A model generated the notes under the pieces. It was not told where the DNA came from and did no database searches. It was given only the letters and a program-made list of their open reading frames with translations. Of a stretch of DNA of 54,532 bases, positions 42,338-51,305 are shown piece by piece. The stretch comes from an uncultured Pseudomonadales bacterium (GTDB taxonomy: Bacteria; Pseudomonadota; Gammaproteobacteria; Pseudomonadales; Pseudohongiellaceae). Both the position numbers and the translations under genes were made by a program. Numbering within the stretch: the stretch's first letter is position 1; every line of letters begins with the position of its first letter. The DNA is taken from the NCBI GenBank assembly GCA_905478195.1, contig CAJQHM010000125.1, forward strand, positions 1 to 54,532, in the 5' to 3' direction.

Positions 42338-44416
42338 TTACTTATAGTTCCAGGTAACTCCAAAGAACGCTCTCACAGGCTGGCCAGGGAAATAGCGATC
42401 GCCGTTGAATGTAGTCCAGTCAGCACGTTCTGCATATTTTTCGTCGGTGACGTTTAGAACATTGACGTAGAAACTCAGGTCGTCATTGACTTGATATTGC
42501 GTTCTCCAATTCAATATGTCGTGGCCTTCATAGTCCGCTGTGTTTTCCGGATTTGTATAGTAGTCGCCCATGTTAACCCATTCGACTTCGCTTAGAATTG
42601 CGCTGGTTGGGCGCCACTGTAGGCGAAGATTGCCGAACGTGTTTGGAGCGGTATCTATATCGTTACCGTTTATGTCGATACCGCCGGAGAGCTGAGATTT
42701 CTCATAGGTATGCTTGGCCAGGTTGACGACGCCCTGTACAGAAAGTGTGTCTGAAATATCGTAGCCCATGGCAAACTCGATGCCTCGATGAGCGGTATGG
42801 CTATCATTCAGATTTTCTCTCGCACTATTAGTAAGAATTTCATTCTCTTTGTCCATGAAGTACCAGGACGCAGAATAGTTCCAGTTGTCACCGGCACCTT
42901 TCACGGATATTTCATAACTGTCTAGTTCTACCGAGTCTAAACTCGCTACCGTCTGCGAATTTTGTAAACGGTATAACTCAGTGGCCTGCGGTGCGCGAAA
43001 ACCCTGTTGTACTCTAAATTGGAGATCGTGGTTGTCATTCAAGGCATAGCTCAGGCCCAGCTTTGGAGAGAGGTTAGTAAAGCTGTCATCTCTGTCGGCA
43101 GGACGGTTATAGCGACAACCGAATCGGCAGGCGACGCCGAACTCATCGGTGCGACCGTCTATCATCTTGTTGTCATACTCATAACCCATGTTCTCTAGGC
43201 GTAGGCCTAGGGATATTTCCCAGCCACTTCCCAGATCCTGCTCGTAGTTAACGAATCCGGCAACTTGTTGAATCTCTACATCATAGTCGTAGTGTTTGCC
43301 CTGCGGGATCGAATTACGCAGAAAGAATGAACCGGAGGTTGGGTTTGGTTGAGTCTGCTTCAGTGAGCCGTTGGTATCTTCGAGATCGAGGCCCATTGCA
43401 AACTCGGCGCCATTGTCCAGAGTCCTGTAGGCAGCCAACTGCAGCCCGAGGCTACGCTGTTCAGTGTCTTCTATGGGCTGTCCTGGCAAGAAGTGCTGCA
43501 TGAAGTTCATATTCACTTCGCGGAAGTAGGGAGTCAAAACCACTTCCCAGTCATTAACCTGTTGAGTGATAGTTGTCCAAACTCGGCCGTTGACGCTATC
43601 GCGATAAGCCTCTGGGTTAGGATTGGTGGCTCGCAGTGCGCTGTCGGCATAGGAGTTAGTGCCAGTTACGTAGCCGGCAGTCTCCTGATTCAGGTTTATC
43701 ATGGTAAAGCCGCCATCGAGAGTCGCGCCGTTCTTGGTGGTGTAGTTGTAAAGCCATGAAACTTTTTGCTGATCAACACCGCTATCATCGCGATAGCCTT
43801 CTTCATCAGTGCCATTTACCATCAGCAGTTGCTTGAAATTGCCGTAGTCGTGACCAAATGAACCGCGAATTCGTTTTGAACCACGTGGTCCTTGCTCGAG
43901 CATGAGCTCGCCGGCATCGCCAGCCTTGGGAAGTACCACATTGATTAGGCCGTGTATGGCATTTGAGCCCCAGAATGCACTGCCTGGCCCGCGGATGACT
44001 TCGACGCTTGAGGCATTTTCTGAGTGAGTGTCGAACATTTCGTTCACATTACAGAAGCCGGCTGAGCGCACTGGTATACTGTTCTCGGCGACAAGAAACG
44101 CACCGCAAGCACCCGCGCCAGTCATAACGGCTGAACGGATAGCGACCAGGCTCTCCTGTCCATTGTTACGATGAATGCTCACGCCTGGAAGTCTGTTTAA
44201 TGATTCCTGTAGATGCGTATGGTTGATTAAATCCAATTCCTGTTCGCCGAGCACAGAGACGGCCGCGTTAACATCGGCGAGTCCTGCCGATTTTCTTAGT
44301 GTTGATGTAACCTGGATTTCTTCGATGGCTTGTAGGCCATTTTGAGCAAGCGCCGCCGGCGCTGCTGCCAGGGCAGTCGCAGTGGCAATACTGCTGACGA
44401 GTAACTTCCGAATCAT
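42338..44416 (-). CDS. TonB-dependent receptor
   Basis: Outer-membrane beta-barrel receptor for energised uptake of siderophores, cobalamin or organic polymers. Signal peptide residues 1-24 (ending APAALAQ) leads to a TonB-box-like AIEEIQVTST, then a plug with ELDLINHTHLQESLNRLPGVSI, VAIRSAVMTGAGACGAF, SSVEVIRGPGSAFWGSNAIHGLINV. The barrel has C-terminal YAERADWTTFNGDRYFPGQP and ends VTWNYK. Cys pairs are present in the plug (GACGAF, AGFCNVN) and the barrel (ACRFGC). At 692 aa it is of normal size. GGAG precedes ATG. The upstream region holds a large inverted repeat. Ligand unknown. Confidence 0.9.
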   Translation of the reverse strand: MIRKLLVSSIATATALAAAPAALAQNGLQAIEEIQVTSTLRKSAGLADVNAAVSVLGEQELDLINHTHLQESLNRLPGVSIHRNNGQESLVAIRSAVMTGAGACGAFLVAENSIPVRSAGFCNVNEMFDTHSENASSVEVIRGPGSAFWGSNAIHGLINVVLPKAGDAGELMLEQGPRGSKRIRGSFGHDYGNFKQLLMVNGTDEEGYRDDSGVDQQKVSWLYNYTTKNGATLDGGFTMINLNQETAGYVTGTNSYADSALRATNPNPEAYRDSVNGRVWTTITQQVNDWEVVLTPYFREVNMNFMQHFLPGQPIEDTEQRSLGLQLAAYRTLDNGAEFAMGLDLEDTNGSLKQTQPNPTSGSFFLRNSIPQGKHYDYDVEIQQVAGFVNYEQDLGSGWEISLGLRLENMGYEYDNKMIDGRTDEFGVACRFGCRYNRPADRDDSFTNLSPKLGLSYALNDNHDLQFRVQQGFRAPQATELYRLQNSQTVASLDSVELDSYEISVKGAGDNWNYSASWYFMDKENEILTNSARENLNDSHTAHRGIEFAMGYDISDTLSVQGVVNLAKHTYEKSQLSGGIDINGNDIDTAPNTFGNLRLQWRPTSAILSEVEWVNMGDYYTNPENTADYEGHDILNWRTQYQVNDDLSFYVNVLNVTDEKYAERADWTTFNGDRYFPGQPVRAFFGVTWNYK

Positions 44417-44758
44417 TCTAATTCTCCAATTTGTGGGATTACCCTCTATCCGACATGATCGCTCTGTGTCGATTCCTTCATGCAGATAGAATCAGGGTTG
44501 GATATAACGTTCCTTATTTTCATTAATGACCGGCTAAGGAGATTTCTCCATTGGCTAAAAAACTAGCCTTGTGCTGGCCGATATTTTGGCGGTTAGTCTA
44601 CTAACCGGCCAATATAGCACAGGTTATCGACCTATTCCTCTGTCTTTGCACCCCTGAGCGTTACCACGTACACTAACTCCCGAATTTTGAGACAAGCCGC
44701 GCGGTAGCTGCGGCGGAGAGACCGCTGCTAAGGGCAGGCAGGGGAGAGGGGGACGCCA
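44417..44758. promoter_or_regulatory. Divergent regulatory region between TonB receptor and quinone reductase
   Basis: 342 nt without a gene. It contains the palindrome GGAGA-TT-TCTCC near 44539-44550, the large imperfect inverted repeat at 44570-44621 centred on GGTTAGT-CT-ACTAACC, and a GAGGGGG ribosome binding site for the plus-strand gene. TATAAC-like sequence occurs near 44500. Nothing coding is apparent. Confidence 0.6.
44570..44621. repeat. Nested inverted repeat (operator or hairpin)
   Basis: A central palindrome GGTTAGT-CT-ACTAACC (44591-44606) is flanked by outer arms TGTGCT (44570-44575) and AGCACA (44616-44621), with GGC/GGCC and ATATT segments between that pair imperfectly. The whole 52 nt could fold into one long stem or bind a dimeric regulator. 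It sits between two divergent genes. Confidence 0.75.
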
Positions 44759-45736
44759 ATGAAGACTAGAATCACCGAGCTGCTGGGCATCCAGCATCCA
44801 GTCGTGCAAGGGGGCATGCAATGGGTAGGTTTGGCAGAGCTGGCATCCGCAGTGTCCAATGCAGGAGGTTTGGGAATCATAACAGGCCTAACGCAGCCCA
44901 CGCCTGAAGACCTGCTCGGGGAGATTGATCGCTGTAAGTCGATGACCGACAAGCCATTTGGGGTGAACCTAACGATCCTGCCTACAATTAAGCCTGTACC
45001 CTATGAGGAATATGCCCGTGCCATTGTCGATTCTGGTGTCAAGATAGTCGAGACAGCGGGTCGCAACCCAGAGCCCTTTCTGCCACTGTTTAAAGAAGCA
45101 GGCATTAAGGTTATTCATAAATGCACATCGATACGCCATTCATTGAAGGCCGAGAAGATTGGCTGCGATGCGGTTAGTGTCGATGGTTTCGAGTGTGCGG
45201 GTCACCCAGGTGAAGATGATGTTACCAATATGATTTTGCTACCTCTGGCTGCTCGCAGACTAAAGATTCCTTTTCTGGCATCCGGTGGCTTGGGTGATGG
45301 CAGGGGTCTGGCTGCGGCACTTGCTCTGGGTGCCGACGGCATCAATATGGGCACACGCTTCATGGTAACCAAAGAGGCTCCCATTCATGACAACGTCAAA
45401 CGCAGGATGATAGAGGCTACGGAATTAGACACGGCGCTCATCTATCGCTCGCTAAGAAACACCGCGCGTGTTTTCAAGAACAGTGTTGCGGAGCAGGTCG
45501 TAGAAATCGAGTCTAGGCCCGGTGAGACAAAATTTGAAGACATTCAGCCTCTGGTGCAAGGTGTTAAGGGCAGGGAGTTGTTTGACGGCGGAGACTTAGA
45601 CAAAGGAATCTGGTCGGCTGGCATGATTGTTGGGTTGATAGACGACAATCCAAGCTGTGAAGATTTGATTACTAGAATAGTTGCCGAGGCGCAGGATATT
45701 ATTTCCAATCGTTTGGCTGGAATGGCCGCAGTATAG
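44759..45736 (+). CDS. NADH:quinone reductase, PA1024-like (nitronate monooxygenase superfamily)
   Basis: FMN TIM-barrel oxidoreductase. The motifs HPVVQGGMQWVGLAELA, PFGVNLTILPTIKPVPYEEY, IHKCTSIRHSLKAEK, DGFECAGHPGEDD, GADGINMGTRFM and KGIWSAGMIVGLIDD match the Pseudomonas PA1024 NADH:quinone reductase closely by my recollection, rather than class I nitronate monooxygenases. The conserved annotation '2-nitropropane dioxygenase' is therefore probably wrong. GAGGGGG precedes ATG. An SDR lies 67 nt downstream past a hairpin. Function in quinone detoxification is likely; nitronate activity is not excluded. Confidence 0.88.
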   Translation: MKTRITELLGIQHPVVQGGMQWVGLAELASAVSNAGGLGIITGLTQPTPEDLLGEIDRCKSMTDKPFGVNLTILPTIKPVPYEEYARAIVDSGVKIVETAGRNPEPFLPLFKEAGIKVIHKCTSIRHSLKAEKIGCDAVSVDGFECAGHPGEDDVTNMILLPLAARRLKIPFLASGGLGDGRGLAAALALGADGINMGTRFMVTKEAPIHDNVKRRMIEATELDTALIYRSLRNTARVFKNSVAEQVVEIESRPGETKFEDIQPLVQGVKGRELFDGGDLDKGIWSAGMIVGLIDDNPSCEDLITRIVAEAQDIISNRLAGMAAV

Positions 45737-45744
45737 AACGCAGG

Positions 45745-45766
45745 GCTGTCACACTCGGGTGACAGC
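45745..45766 (+). terminator. 8-bp hairpin between quinone reductase and SDR genes
   Basis: GCTGTCAC (45745-45752) and GTGACAGC (45759-45766) pair perfectly around ACTCGG, 8 nt after the preceding stop. There is no T-tract afterwards, so it may be a Rho-assisted terminator, mRNA stabiliser, or operator for the following SDR. Confidence 0.45.
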
Positions 45767-45803
45767 TATCAGGAAAATCAACTTAGTAGGAATCTAAAAT
45801 ACT

Positions 45804-46613
45804 ATGCAAGTTAAAGATAAAGTCATTGTAGTTACCGGTGGGGCAAGTGGGATCGGAAAATCACTCTGCGAGAGATTCGCAAAGGAAGGCGCGAAGGCAG
45901 TGGTAGTGTCTGATATCGATCAGGCAGGCATCGATGCGACAGTCGCCGACATTAGCGCCAGCACGCAGGCGCTAGGGATAAGAACAAACGTCGCCGATGA
46001 GAATGAGGTGAACGATCTGGTTGCGCAGGCGCTTGAGAAATTCGGTCAGATCGATCTGTTTTGTTCCAATGCGGGTATCTTTACGGCCGGTGGTGAGAAT
46101 GTCAGTACGGATGCGTGGCAATCGATCTGGGATATTAATGTTATGTCCCATGTGTTTGCCGCTAGAGCCGTGCTGCCTGCTATGCTTGAGCGAGGCGAGG
46201 GCTACTTTCTGAATACTTCGTCGGCGGCGGGCCTATTGAGTCAGGTGGGTTCGGCGCCGTACTCGGTGACAAAACATGCTGCCATCGGTTTCGCCGAGTG
46301 GCTATCGATTACCTATGGCAAACGTGGCATCAAGGTCTCGGTACTATGTCCTCAGGCCGTACGTACAGCGATGACGGCGGGAGGCGACGGTGGCGTGGCC
46401 GGTCTCGACGGCATGTTGGAGCCAGATAAATTAGCTGACACGGTCATGGAGACTCTGGAGTCAGAACAATTCCTCTGCCTGCCGCACCCGGAGGTGTTGA
46501 CCTATATGCGCAGGAAGACAAATGACTACGATCGTTGGCTTGGCGGTATGCGCCGCCTGCAGGGTCAATTTGAAGAAGTCTATAAGAATAGAGAAGAATC
46601 CCAGGATAGCTAA
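45804..46613 (+). CDS. Short-chain dehydrogenase/reductase
   Basis: Classical SDR with NAD(P) motif [10 protein letters not shown] near residue 11, NAGIF near 90, catalytic Ser in LNTSSAAG and [14 protein letters not shown] with Tyr-xxx-Lys near 152. The C-terminal extension after the SDR core ([27 protein letters not shown], then [19 protein letters not shown]) is a hallmark of a subgroup seen with acyl-CoA or steroid degradation genes, as I recall. AGGA lies about 12 nt before ATG. It is followed 24 nt later by a secreted esterase on the same strand. Substrate unknown. Confidence 0.88.
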   Translation: MQVKDKVIVVTGGASGIGKSLCERFAKEGAKAVVVSDIDQAGIDATVADISASTQALGIRTNVADENEVNDLVAQALEKFGQIDLFCSNAGIFTAGGENVSTDAWQSIWDINVMSHVFAARAVLPAMLERGEGYFLNTSSAAGLLSQVGSAPYSVTKHAAIGFAEWLSITYGKRGIKVSVLCPQAVRTAMTAGGDGGVAGLDGMLEPDKLADTVMETLESEQFLCLPHPEVLTYMRRKTNDYDRWLGGMRRLQGQFEEVYKNREESQDS

Positions 46614-46637
46614 GTCCATAGATCTCGGAGGCAACAG

Positions 46638-47318
46638 ATGAAAACACTGACTTCATTCCTTATGCTTTGCTGTTGTCTGCTGCTCATGGCTGCGAGTCAG
46701 GCGCAAGAGCGCATTACACTCGCAGATGGCTCGGTTCTCAATGTCTTCATGGTTGCGCCAGAGATCGAATCCGATGCAGTCTATCCGCTAGTGATACTCA
46801 TGGGCGGTGGGCCGGGTAATGCATCGATATCACAGGACACTTCGCGCTGGTTGGGTAGCGGATTTGCACGTAGGGGCTGGATGGTGGCCGTGCCTATATC
46901 GCCTACGAATCGCTCTTTCCGGGGTGCAGCGAGCAATGCGCTGATAGTTGAATTAATCTCCGAGCTGCAGAAGCGTGAGAATATAGCTCAGGGCAAGGTG
47001 CTGTTGGCGGGTGTTTCCAATGGTGGGATGTCGGCGTTGGAAATTGCGCGGCGCAATCCACAGAGTTATCTAGGTGTGGCGGCCGTGCCTGCAATATCCA
47101 GCGAGAATACAGACAACGATGCGTTAAGCGACTTTCCTGTCTATCTGCGTATCGGCGGAGATGATCAGTTGGGCTGGGCGGATCGCTTTGAGGAAACTGT
47201 GGCTAGCCTGAGCAGCGCCGGTGTGGACTTGAATGCCGATGTTATCTACGGAGCACCGCATATGTTCAGGATGGAGTGGGAGTCGCTGGCAAGCTGGCTG
47301 GAAGAAATACAGGACTAG
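46638..47318 (+). CDS. Secreted alpha/beta hydrolase (esterase/PHB-depolymerase-like)
   Basis: Signal peptide residues 1-22 (FLMLCCCLLLMAASQAQ). The hydrolase elbow GVSNGGMSALEIA carries the nucleophile Ser near residue 121, preceded by LVILMGGGPGN (oxyanion region) and followed by LRIGGDDQLGWADR with the acid and GAPHMFRME with a possible catalytic His. Length 226 aa is short but complete. A GGAGG ribosome binding site precedes ATG. It is 24 nt downstream of an SDR, so possibly co-transcribed. Substrate class (ester or polyester) is inferred. Confidence 0.85.
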   Translation: MKTLTSFLMLCCCLLLMAASQAQERITLADGSVLNVFMVAPEIESDAVYPLVILMGGGPGNASISQDTSRWLGSGFARRGWMVAVPISPTNRSFRGAASNALIVELISELQKRENIAQGKVLLAGVSNGGMSALEIARRNPQSYLGVAAVPAISSENTDNDALSDFPVYLRIGGDDQLGWADRFEETVASLSSAGVDLNADVIYGAPHMFRMEWESLASWLEEIQD

Positions 47319-47399
47319 AGCCTGTGTGCCCGATTCTAGTGCGATAATTAGAATAGTGGTTTTTAAAATATAACCTAGCAATTGTTACACGGAGAAAAT

Positions 47400-47897
47400 A
47401 TGAATATTCGAAAACCTTTATTATCACTAGCGTTGCTAGCAATGGCAGCATTTTCTTCCTCTGGCTTTGCAGGACCGCCGGCGAAGATTGCCGACCTGGC
47501 ATGGATGACTGGCAATTGGGCTGGGAATCTGGGCGCTAACCAGTTGGAAGAGAATTGGATAATGGGTGAGGCTGGCTCCATAGCAGCCATGGTCAGAATG
47601 ACCGGTGAAGGTGCTACAAGCATGTTTGAGATGATCACCATTGAGGAGGTTAATGGCTCTCTGATGCTGCATATTCAGCAGTGGGATCCAGGCATGGTTG
47701 CCCGTACTGAGGGTCCGCAGGAAATGGAGCTGGAAGCAATCTCGAACAACAGCGTGAAATTTAAAGCCACATCAGAAGGCGGCATGGCTTCTCTAGGTTA
47801 TAGCCACCCCGATGCCGAGACTTTTATCATTCATGTTGAAAACCCCGGTCGCCCTGTGTTCGACATCACATTGAAGTCACGCAGTATCTGGAAGTAG
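47400..47897 (+). CDS. Small secreted DUF6265-like protein
   Basis: ATG 47400 (165 aa) follows GGAG at 5 nt; a TTG at 47382 gives six more residues without support. Signal peptide about residues 6-24 (LLSLALLAMAAFSSSGFAG). The mature domain begins KIADLAWMTGNWAGNLGANQLEENW, where LAWMTGNW-type motifs are typical of DUF6265 and lipocalin-like proteins. Beta strands follow to the end LKSRSIWK. A good terminator follows. Function unknown. Confidence 0.8.
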   Translation: MNIRKPLLSLALLAMAAFSSSGFAGPPAKIADLAWMTGNWAGNLGANQLEENWIMGEAGSIAAMVRMTGEGATSMFEMITIEEVNGSLMLHIQQWDPGMVARTEGPQEMELEAISNNSVKFKATSEGGMASLGYSHPDAETFIIHVENPGRPVFDITLKSRSIWK

Positions 47898-47958
47898 ATA
47901 GCCGAGATTGGAAAGTTAAGAAGCAACAGGTGAGACAGCTTCGCATAAGTGCCGAGAG

Positions 47959-47985
47959 AAGGGGTTCAATATAATCCCTTTTTTT
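47959..47985 (+). terminator. Rho-independent terminator
   Basis: AAGGGGTT (47959-47966) pairs with AATCCCTT (47973-47980), 8 bp with one G-U, around CAATAT, then five T (seven counting the arm). It ends the transcript of the DUF6265-like gene 61 nt after its stop and lies next to the convergent HIT gene. Confidence 0.85.
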
Positions 47986-47990
47986 GGTGT

Positions 47991-48440
47991 TCAGATAACC
48001 AGGCCGCGACGTTTCAGTCCCGCGGCGATGGCCTGCATTATCTCTCTATCACGGCTCGCATCGAACGCAGGTGCATTCTCCCAGTCGTAGAACCACACCG
48101 GCTTTAGTTTAAGTTCTTCAGGCTCATCTTCGAATCGTGGAAATACGTGGGCATGCAATGCGGGTTCGAAGTTGCCCAGCATCTCGTAGTTGATGCGCAC
48201 AGCGCCGCTTATCTCCAGAATAACATCGCCAACAACGGACATCTCATAGAGGAATGTTCTTCGGGTTTCATTATCCATCTCGTTGAGATGAGGCACCACT
48301 GGGTCGGGTAGAAGTAGGCTATAACCACGGAGGAATTGTACATCGCCCAGCACTACCCAGCCTGACTTCAGGCGGCAGATCATCTTTGGATAGTCGCCAG
48401 TTCGGCATAGCCTTACGCGTTCATGAATTAGAGTAGTCAT
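47991..48440 (-). CDS. Diverged HIT-domain protein
   Basis: Histidine-triad-like protein of 149 aa. The motif region reads ALHAHVFPRF: the triad HxHxH has Ala at the first His, while the central nucleophile His and third His remain. LLPDPVVPHLNEMDN and EISGAVRINYEMLGNFEP are typical of HIT folds. The start ATG 48440 has no clear ribosome binding site. It is flanked by terminators on both sides. A nucleotide hydrolase or transferase role is possible; the lost first His makes activity uncertain. Confidence 0.78.
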   Translation of the reverse strand: MTTLIHERVRLCRTGDYPKMICRLKSGWVVLGDVQFLRGYSLLLPDPVVPHLNEMDNETRRTFLYEMSVVGDVILEISGAVRINYEMLGNFEPALHAHVFPRFEDEPEELKLKPVWFYDWENAPAFDASRDREIMQAIAAGLKRRGLVI

Positions 48441-48474
48441 CTGCGCCGCTTTGAGGTGGGTGATGGAGTGGGTG

Positions 48475-48502
48475 AAAGGGCAGTAGAGAACTACTGCCCT
48501 TT
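48475..48502 (-). terminator. Hairpin terminator for the VOC/aldehyde dehydrogenase operon
   Basis: AAAGGGCAGTAG (48475-48486) and CTACTGCCCTTT (48491-48502) pair over 12 bp around AGAA. It lies 41 nt after the VOC stop on the minus strand. T-tracts are short on both strands, so termination may be bidirectional but moderate. Confidence 0.8.
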
Positions 48503-48543
48503 TGAATCGATTGGAAAGTTCTTATAGCCAATGACTCGTTTTG

Positions 48544-48948
48544 CTAGGAGATTTCCAGCAGTTCGACCCAGTTGCCATCGGGATCGGCAATGATGGCGAT
48601 GGTGATGCCTTCGCGTACTACCTTGGCAGGTACCACTATTTTTGCTCCAGAAGCCGCCGCTTTATCGACACTCTCCTCGAGATTGCCAACGGTAATCGTC
48701 CAGTAACGGTAGCCATGCGCCCCGCGGATACCGCCGGGTGCCGCGTCTGCCGGTGCGGCGGGGTCAAGTTCGATGACCTTGATCACGCTATCGCCAACTT
48801 TGAAACGATTCATGGTGCCGCCGCCGGGCATGGGAATGGATGCTTCAAACTCCAGCCCAAGGGTTTCGCCATAGAAGGTCATCATTGCATCTATGTCTTT
48901 GGCTACGATTCCAATATCGATAGCGGCCTTTTTAACATCAACTGACAT
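48544..48948 (-). CDS. VOC family (glyoxalase/dioxygenase-like) protein
   Basis: Small metal-dependent fold protein of the vicinal oxygen chelate superfamily. IDIGIVAKDIDAMMTFYGETLGL and GHGYRYWTITVGNLEESVDKA-type second half with ADPDGNWVELLEI close the second module. Candidate metal ligands at the first module are not clearly conserved (Asp/Ile in place of His). GAGGAA lies 7 nt before ATG. It starts 12 nt after the aldehyde dehydrogenase stop in the same operon, so the two may act on one aldehyde or diol substrate; that is inference. Confidence 0.85.
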   Translation of the reverse strand: MSVDVKKAAIDIGIVAKDIDAMMTFYGETLGLEFEASIPMPGGGTMNRFKVGDSVIKVIELDPAAPADAAPGGIRGAHGYRYWTITVGNLEESVDKAAASGAKIVVPAKVVREGITIAIIADPDGNWVELLEIS

Positions 48949-48960
48949 AGCAGATTCCTC

Positions 48961-50385
48961 TTAGGCAGCGCCAAGCATGGCTTTGGTTTCCAGATACTCT
49001 TCGAAGCCTTCCAGACCCCACTCACGACCATTTCCAGATTTCTTGTATCCTCCAAACGGGGAGGAGAAGTCTGGGCCTGCACCGTTAATATGCACCATGC
49101 CGGTTCTGATCTGTCTCGCAATTTGTTCGGCGTGAGCGGGCTCTCCCGATACATAGCCAGACAGGCCATATTCGGTGTCGTTCGCTATACGAACGGCGTC
49201 CGCATCATCTTCATAGCCGATGATGGATAGCACTGGCCCGAAAATCTCTTCGCGTGCGATCGTCATATCATTCGTTACATTGGCGAATACCGTGGGCTGA
49301 ATAAAATAACCTGTCTCGATGCCTTCGGGGCGACCTGGGCCGCCAACGATCAGATCAGCGCCTTCTGCGATGCCTTTCTCAATCAAGGCTGTAATCTTGT
49401 TGAACTGCAGCTCGCTAACTACCGGCCCCAGTCTGGTTTTTTCATCGGACGGATCTCCGACGCTTGCCTTTGCCGCTGCAGCCTTCGCGATCTCGATCGC
49501 CTCTGCCATGCGCGCCTTCGGCACCAGCATACGAGTGGGTGCATTACATGACTGACCGCTATTGCCGAAACAGCCGATGACGCCGCCGCCGACTGATTTC
49601 TGCAGGTCAGCATCGTCGAGGATGATGTTCGCAGACTTGCCGCCTAACTCCTGGGTTACGCGTTTGATGCCGTCCGCAGCGGCCTTTGCAACTTCCTGAC
49701 CGGCGCGAGTAGAGCCTGTAAATGAAACAACGTCGATTTCAGGATGAGCCGATATCGCCGCGCCGACTGTGGGGCCGTCGCCATTGACTAGATTGAACAC
49801 GCCGGCAGGCAAGCCAGAGTCGGCGATAATCTCAGCCAGAATGTAGGCGCTCAGTGGTGCTATCTCGCTGGGCTTTAGTACGATGGTGCAACCCGCGGCA
49901 ATGGCTGGGGCGACCTTGCATGCGATCTGATTGAGAGGCCAGTTCCATGGCGTGATAAATCCGCAGACACCAGCTGCTTCCTTCACTATCTTGGTGGTGC
50001 CGCGCACTTCTTCGAATTCATAGCTGTCCAGAATGCCGAGAATATTGGCAAAATGTCCCATACCGCTGCCCAGTTGTGCAGTCTTTGCCAGACCCATGGG
50101 GGCACCCATCTCATTGGAGATAGCCGTGGCGATCTCATCACCGCGTGCCTTCATTCCAGCGATTATGTTACCAATAACGGCTTTGCGTTCTTCGATTGTC
50201 GATTGTGACCAGGCTGGGAAGGCGGCTCTGGCAGCTTTTGCCGCAGCGTCGACGTCGTCGGCGGTCCCCATGCTTATAGTGGCAAATGCTTCCTCTGTCG
50301 CAGGGTTAATCACATCAAGCGTGGGGCGGCCTGAGGGTTCTACCCATTCGCCATTAATGAAGAATTTGTTATAAGCCTTGGTCAT
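48961..50385 (-). CDS. NAD(P)-dependent aldehyde dehydrogenase
   Basis: Oxidises aldehydes to acids. The ALDH motifs are complete: FITPWNWPLNQIACK near residue 145, LKPSEIAPLSAYILAE near 171, FTGSTRAGQEV, catalytic Glu in TQELGGKSANIIL and nucleophile Cys in FGNSGQSCNAPTRML. The C-terminal FSSPFGGYKKSGNGREWGLEGFEEY is typical. Length 474 aa is normal. AGGAG lies 9 nt before ATG 50385. It heads the operon with the VOC gene. GNSGQSC with Asn and Pro after Cys suggests an aldehyde dehydrogenase of general type; substrate is not identified. Confidence 0.92.
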   Translation of the reverse strand: MTKAYNKFFINGEWVEPSGRPTLDVINPATEEAFATISMGTADDVDAAAKAARAAFPAWSQSTIEERKAVIGNIIAGMKARGDEIATAISNEMGAPMGLAKTAQLGSGMGHFANILGILDSYEFEEVRGTTKIVKEAAGVCGFITPWNWPLNQIACKVAPAIAAGCTIVLKPSEIAPLSAYILAEIIADSGLPAGVFNLVNGDGPTVGAAISAHPEIDVVSFTGSTRAGQEVAKAAADGIKRVTQELGGKSANIILDDADLQKSVGGGVIGCFGNSGQSCNAPTRMLVPKARMAEAIEIAKAAAAKASVGDPSDEKTRLGPVVSELQFNKITALIEKGIAEGADLIVGGPGRPEGIETGYFIQPTVFANVTNDMTIAREEIFGPVLSIIGYEDDADAVRIANDTEYGLSGYVSGEPAHAEQIARQIRTGMVHINGAGPDFSSPFGGYKKSGNGREWGLEGFEEYLETKAMLGAA

Positions 50386-50530
50386 TTTGCTACTCCTATC
50401 TATTCGATTACACTGTCGTTGTGTTCAGTTTACTACTCGTCATCTGCCGCTGATATCGGCTAGCTAGTATACCTGATTTTCCGGACATCATAAGTGCCAA
50501 TCTGACTGTCAGTTTCCAAAGAAGGATGCA

Positions 50531-51295
50531 ATGTTCAACTCTTTAAAGCGCATCATCGGCGAGCGCCTCGCGGCCTTTCTCAGCAAAGATCTGCCGGGGT
50601 ATCAGCGTCTGGATACCATTGGGATAGCGGACGTAGCGAGCACTCTCGAGAAGGGGGATATCGTGCTGGTCGACGGCAATACACGCATCAGTACAGCAAT
50701 AAAATACCTTACCCAATCAACCTGGTCCCACGCTTGCCTCTATATAGGTGAGAGCGGAGAAGACAGTTCCCAACTCAATCTTATCGAGGCAGATCTAAAG
50801 AATGGGGTGCATCTAATTAATCTGGATCACTACGCAAACTTCAACCTGAGAATCTGCAGGCCGGTGAATCTTAGTGCAGAGGAATCGGGTCAACTGGTGG
50901 AATTCGCAAAGAAGCGACTTGGTCATCTGTATGATCTGAAGAACGTAGTGGATCTAATTCGCTATGTTATTCAGAAACCCGCCGTGCCCAATCGCTACCG
51001 GCGATCTCTGCTAAGCCTGGGCAGCGGTGAGCCCACTAAGGCGATCTGTTCGACCCTGATTGCGGAAGCGTTTCAGTCAATCAATTATCCGATTCTGCCG
51101 CGACGAGATCGAGAGAAGGGAGAAGAGGGTGAGGTGCCGCTCTTATACAAGCCGCACTTTACGCATTTTACGCCACGAGATTTTGACCTATCTCCGTACT
51201 TTAGAATCGTCAAGCCTACGATTGAAAATGGTTTCGATCACCATAGCTTGCTCTGGAAATCAATTAAGAGCGAGGACGAGGTTCCCGGCTTTTGA
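50531..51295 (+). CDS. YiiX/YebB-like NlpC/P60 cysteine hydrolase
   Basis: Permuted papain-like hydrolase. The His motif STWSHACLYIGE lies near residue 64, preceded by LEKGDIVLVDGNTRISTAIKYLT, and the Cys motif AICSTLIAEAFQS near residue 178 supplies the nucleophile. A catalytic acidic/polar third residue is likely around IEADLKNGVHLI. No signal peptide is seen, in contrast to secreted NlpC proteins, so it may act in the cytoplasm on lipid or N-acyl compounds. AAGGATG precedes ATG. It converges with the S41-like gene, 10 nt apart. Confidence 0.85.
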   Translation: MFNSLKRIIGERLAAFLSKDLPGYQRLDTIGIADVASTLEKGDIVLVDGNTRISTAIKYLTQSTWSHACLYIGESGEDSSQLNLIEADLKNGVHLINLDHYANFNLRICRPVNLSAEESGQLVEFAKKRLGHLYDLKNVVDLIRYVIQKPAVPNRYRRSLLSLGSGEPTKAICSTLIAEAFQSINYPILPRRDREKGEEGEVPLLYKPHFTHFTPRDFDLSPYFRIVKPTIENGFDHHSLLWKSIKSEDEVPGF

Positions 51296-51305
51296 TTGTT
51301 CTGTT

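Noticed and set aside
44759-45736. Annotation as nitronate monooxygenase
   Set aside because: The motif set fits the PA1024-type NADH:quinone reductase better.
48541-48945. Plus-strand open frame mirroring the VOC gene
   Set aside because: Exact antisense shadow of a well-conserved VOC domain.
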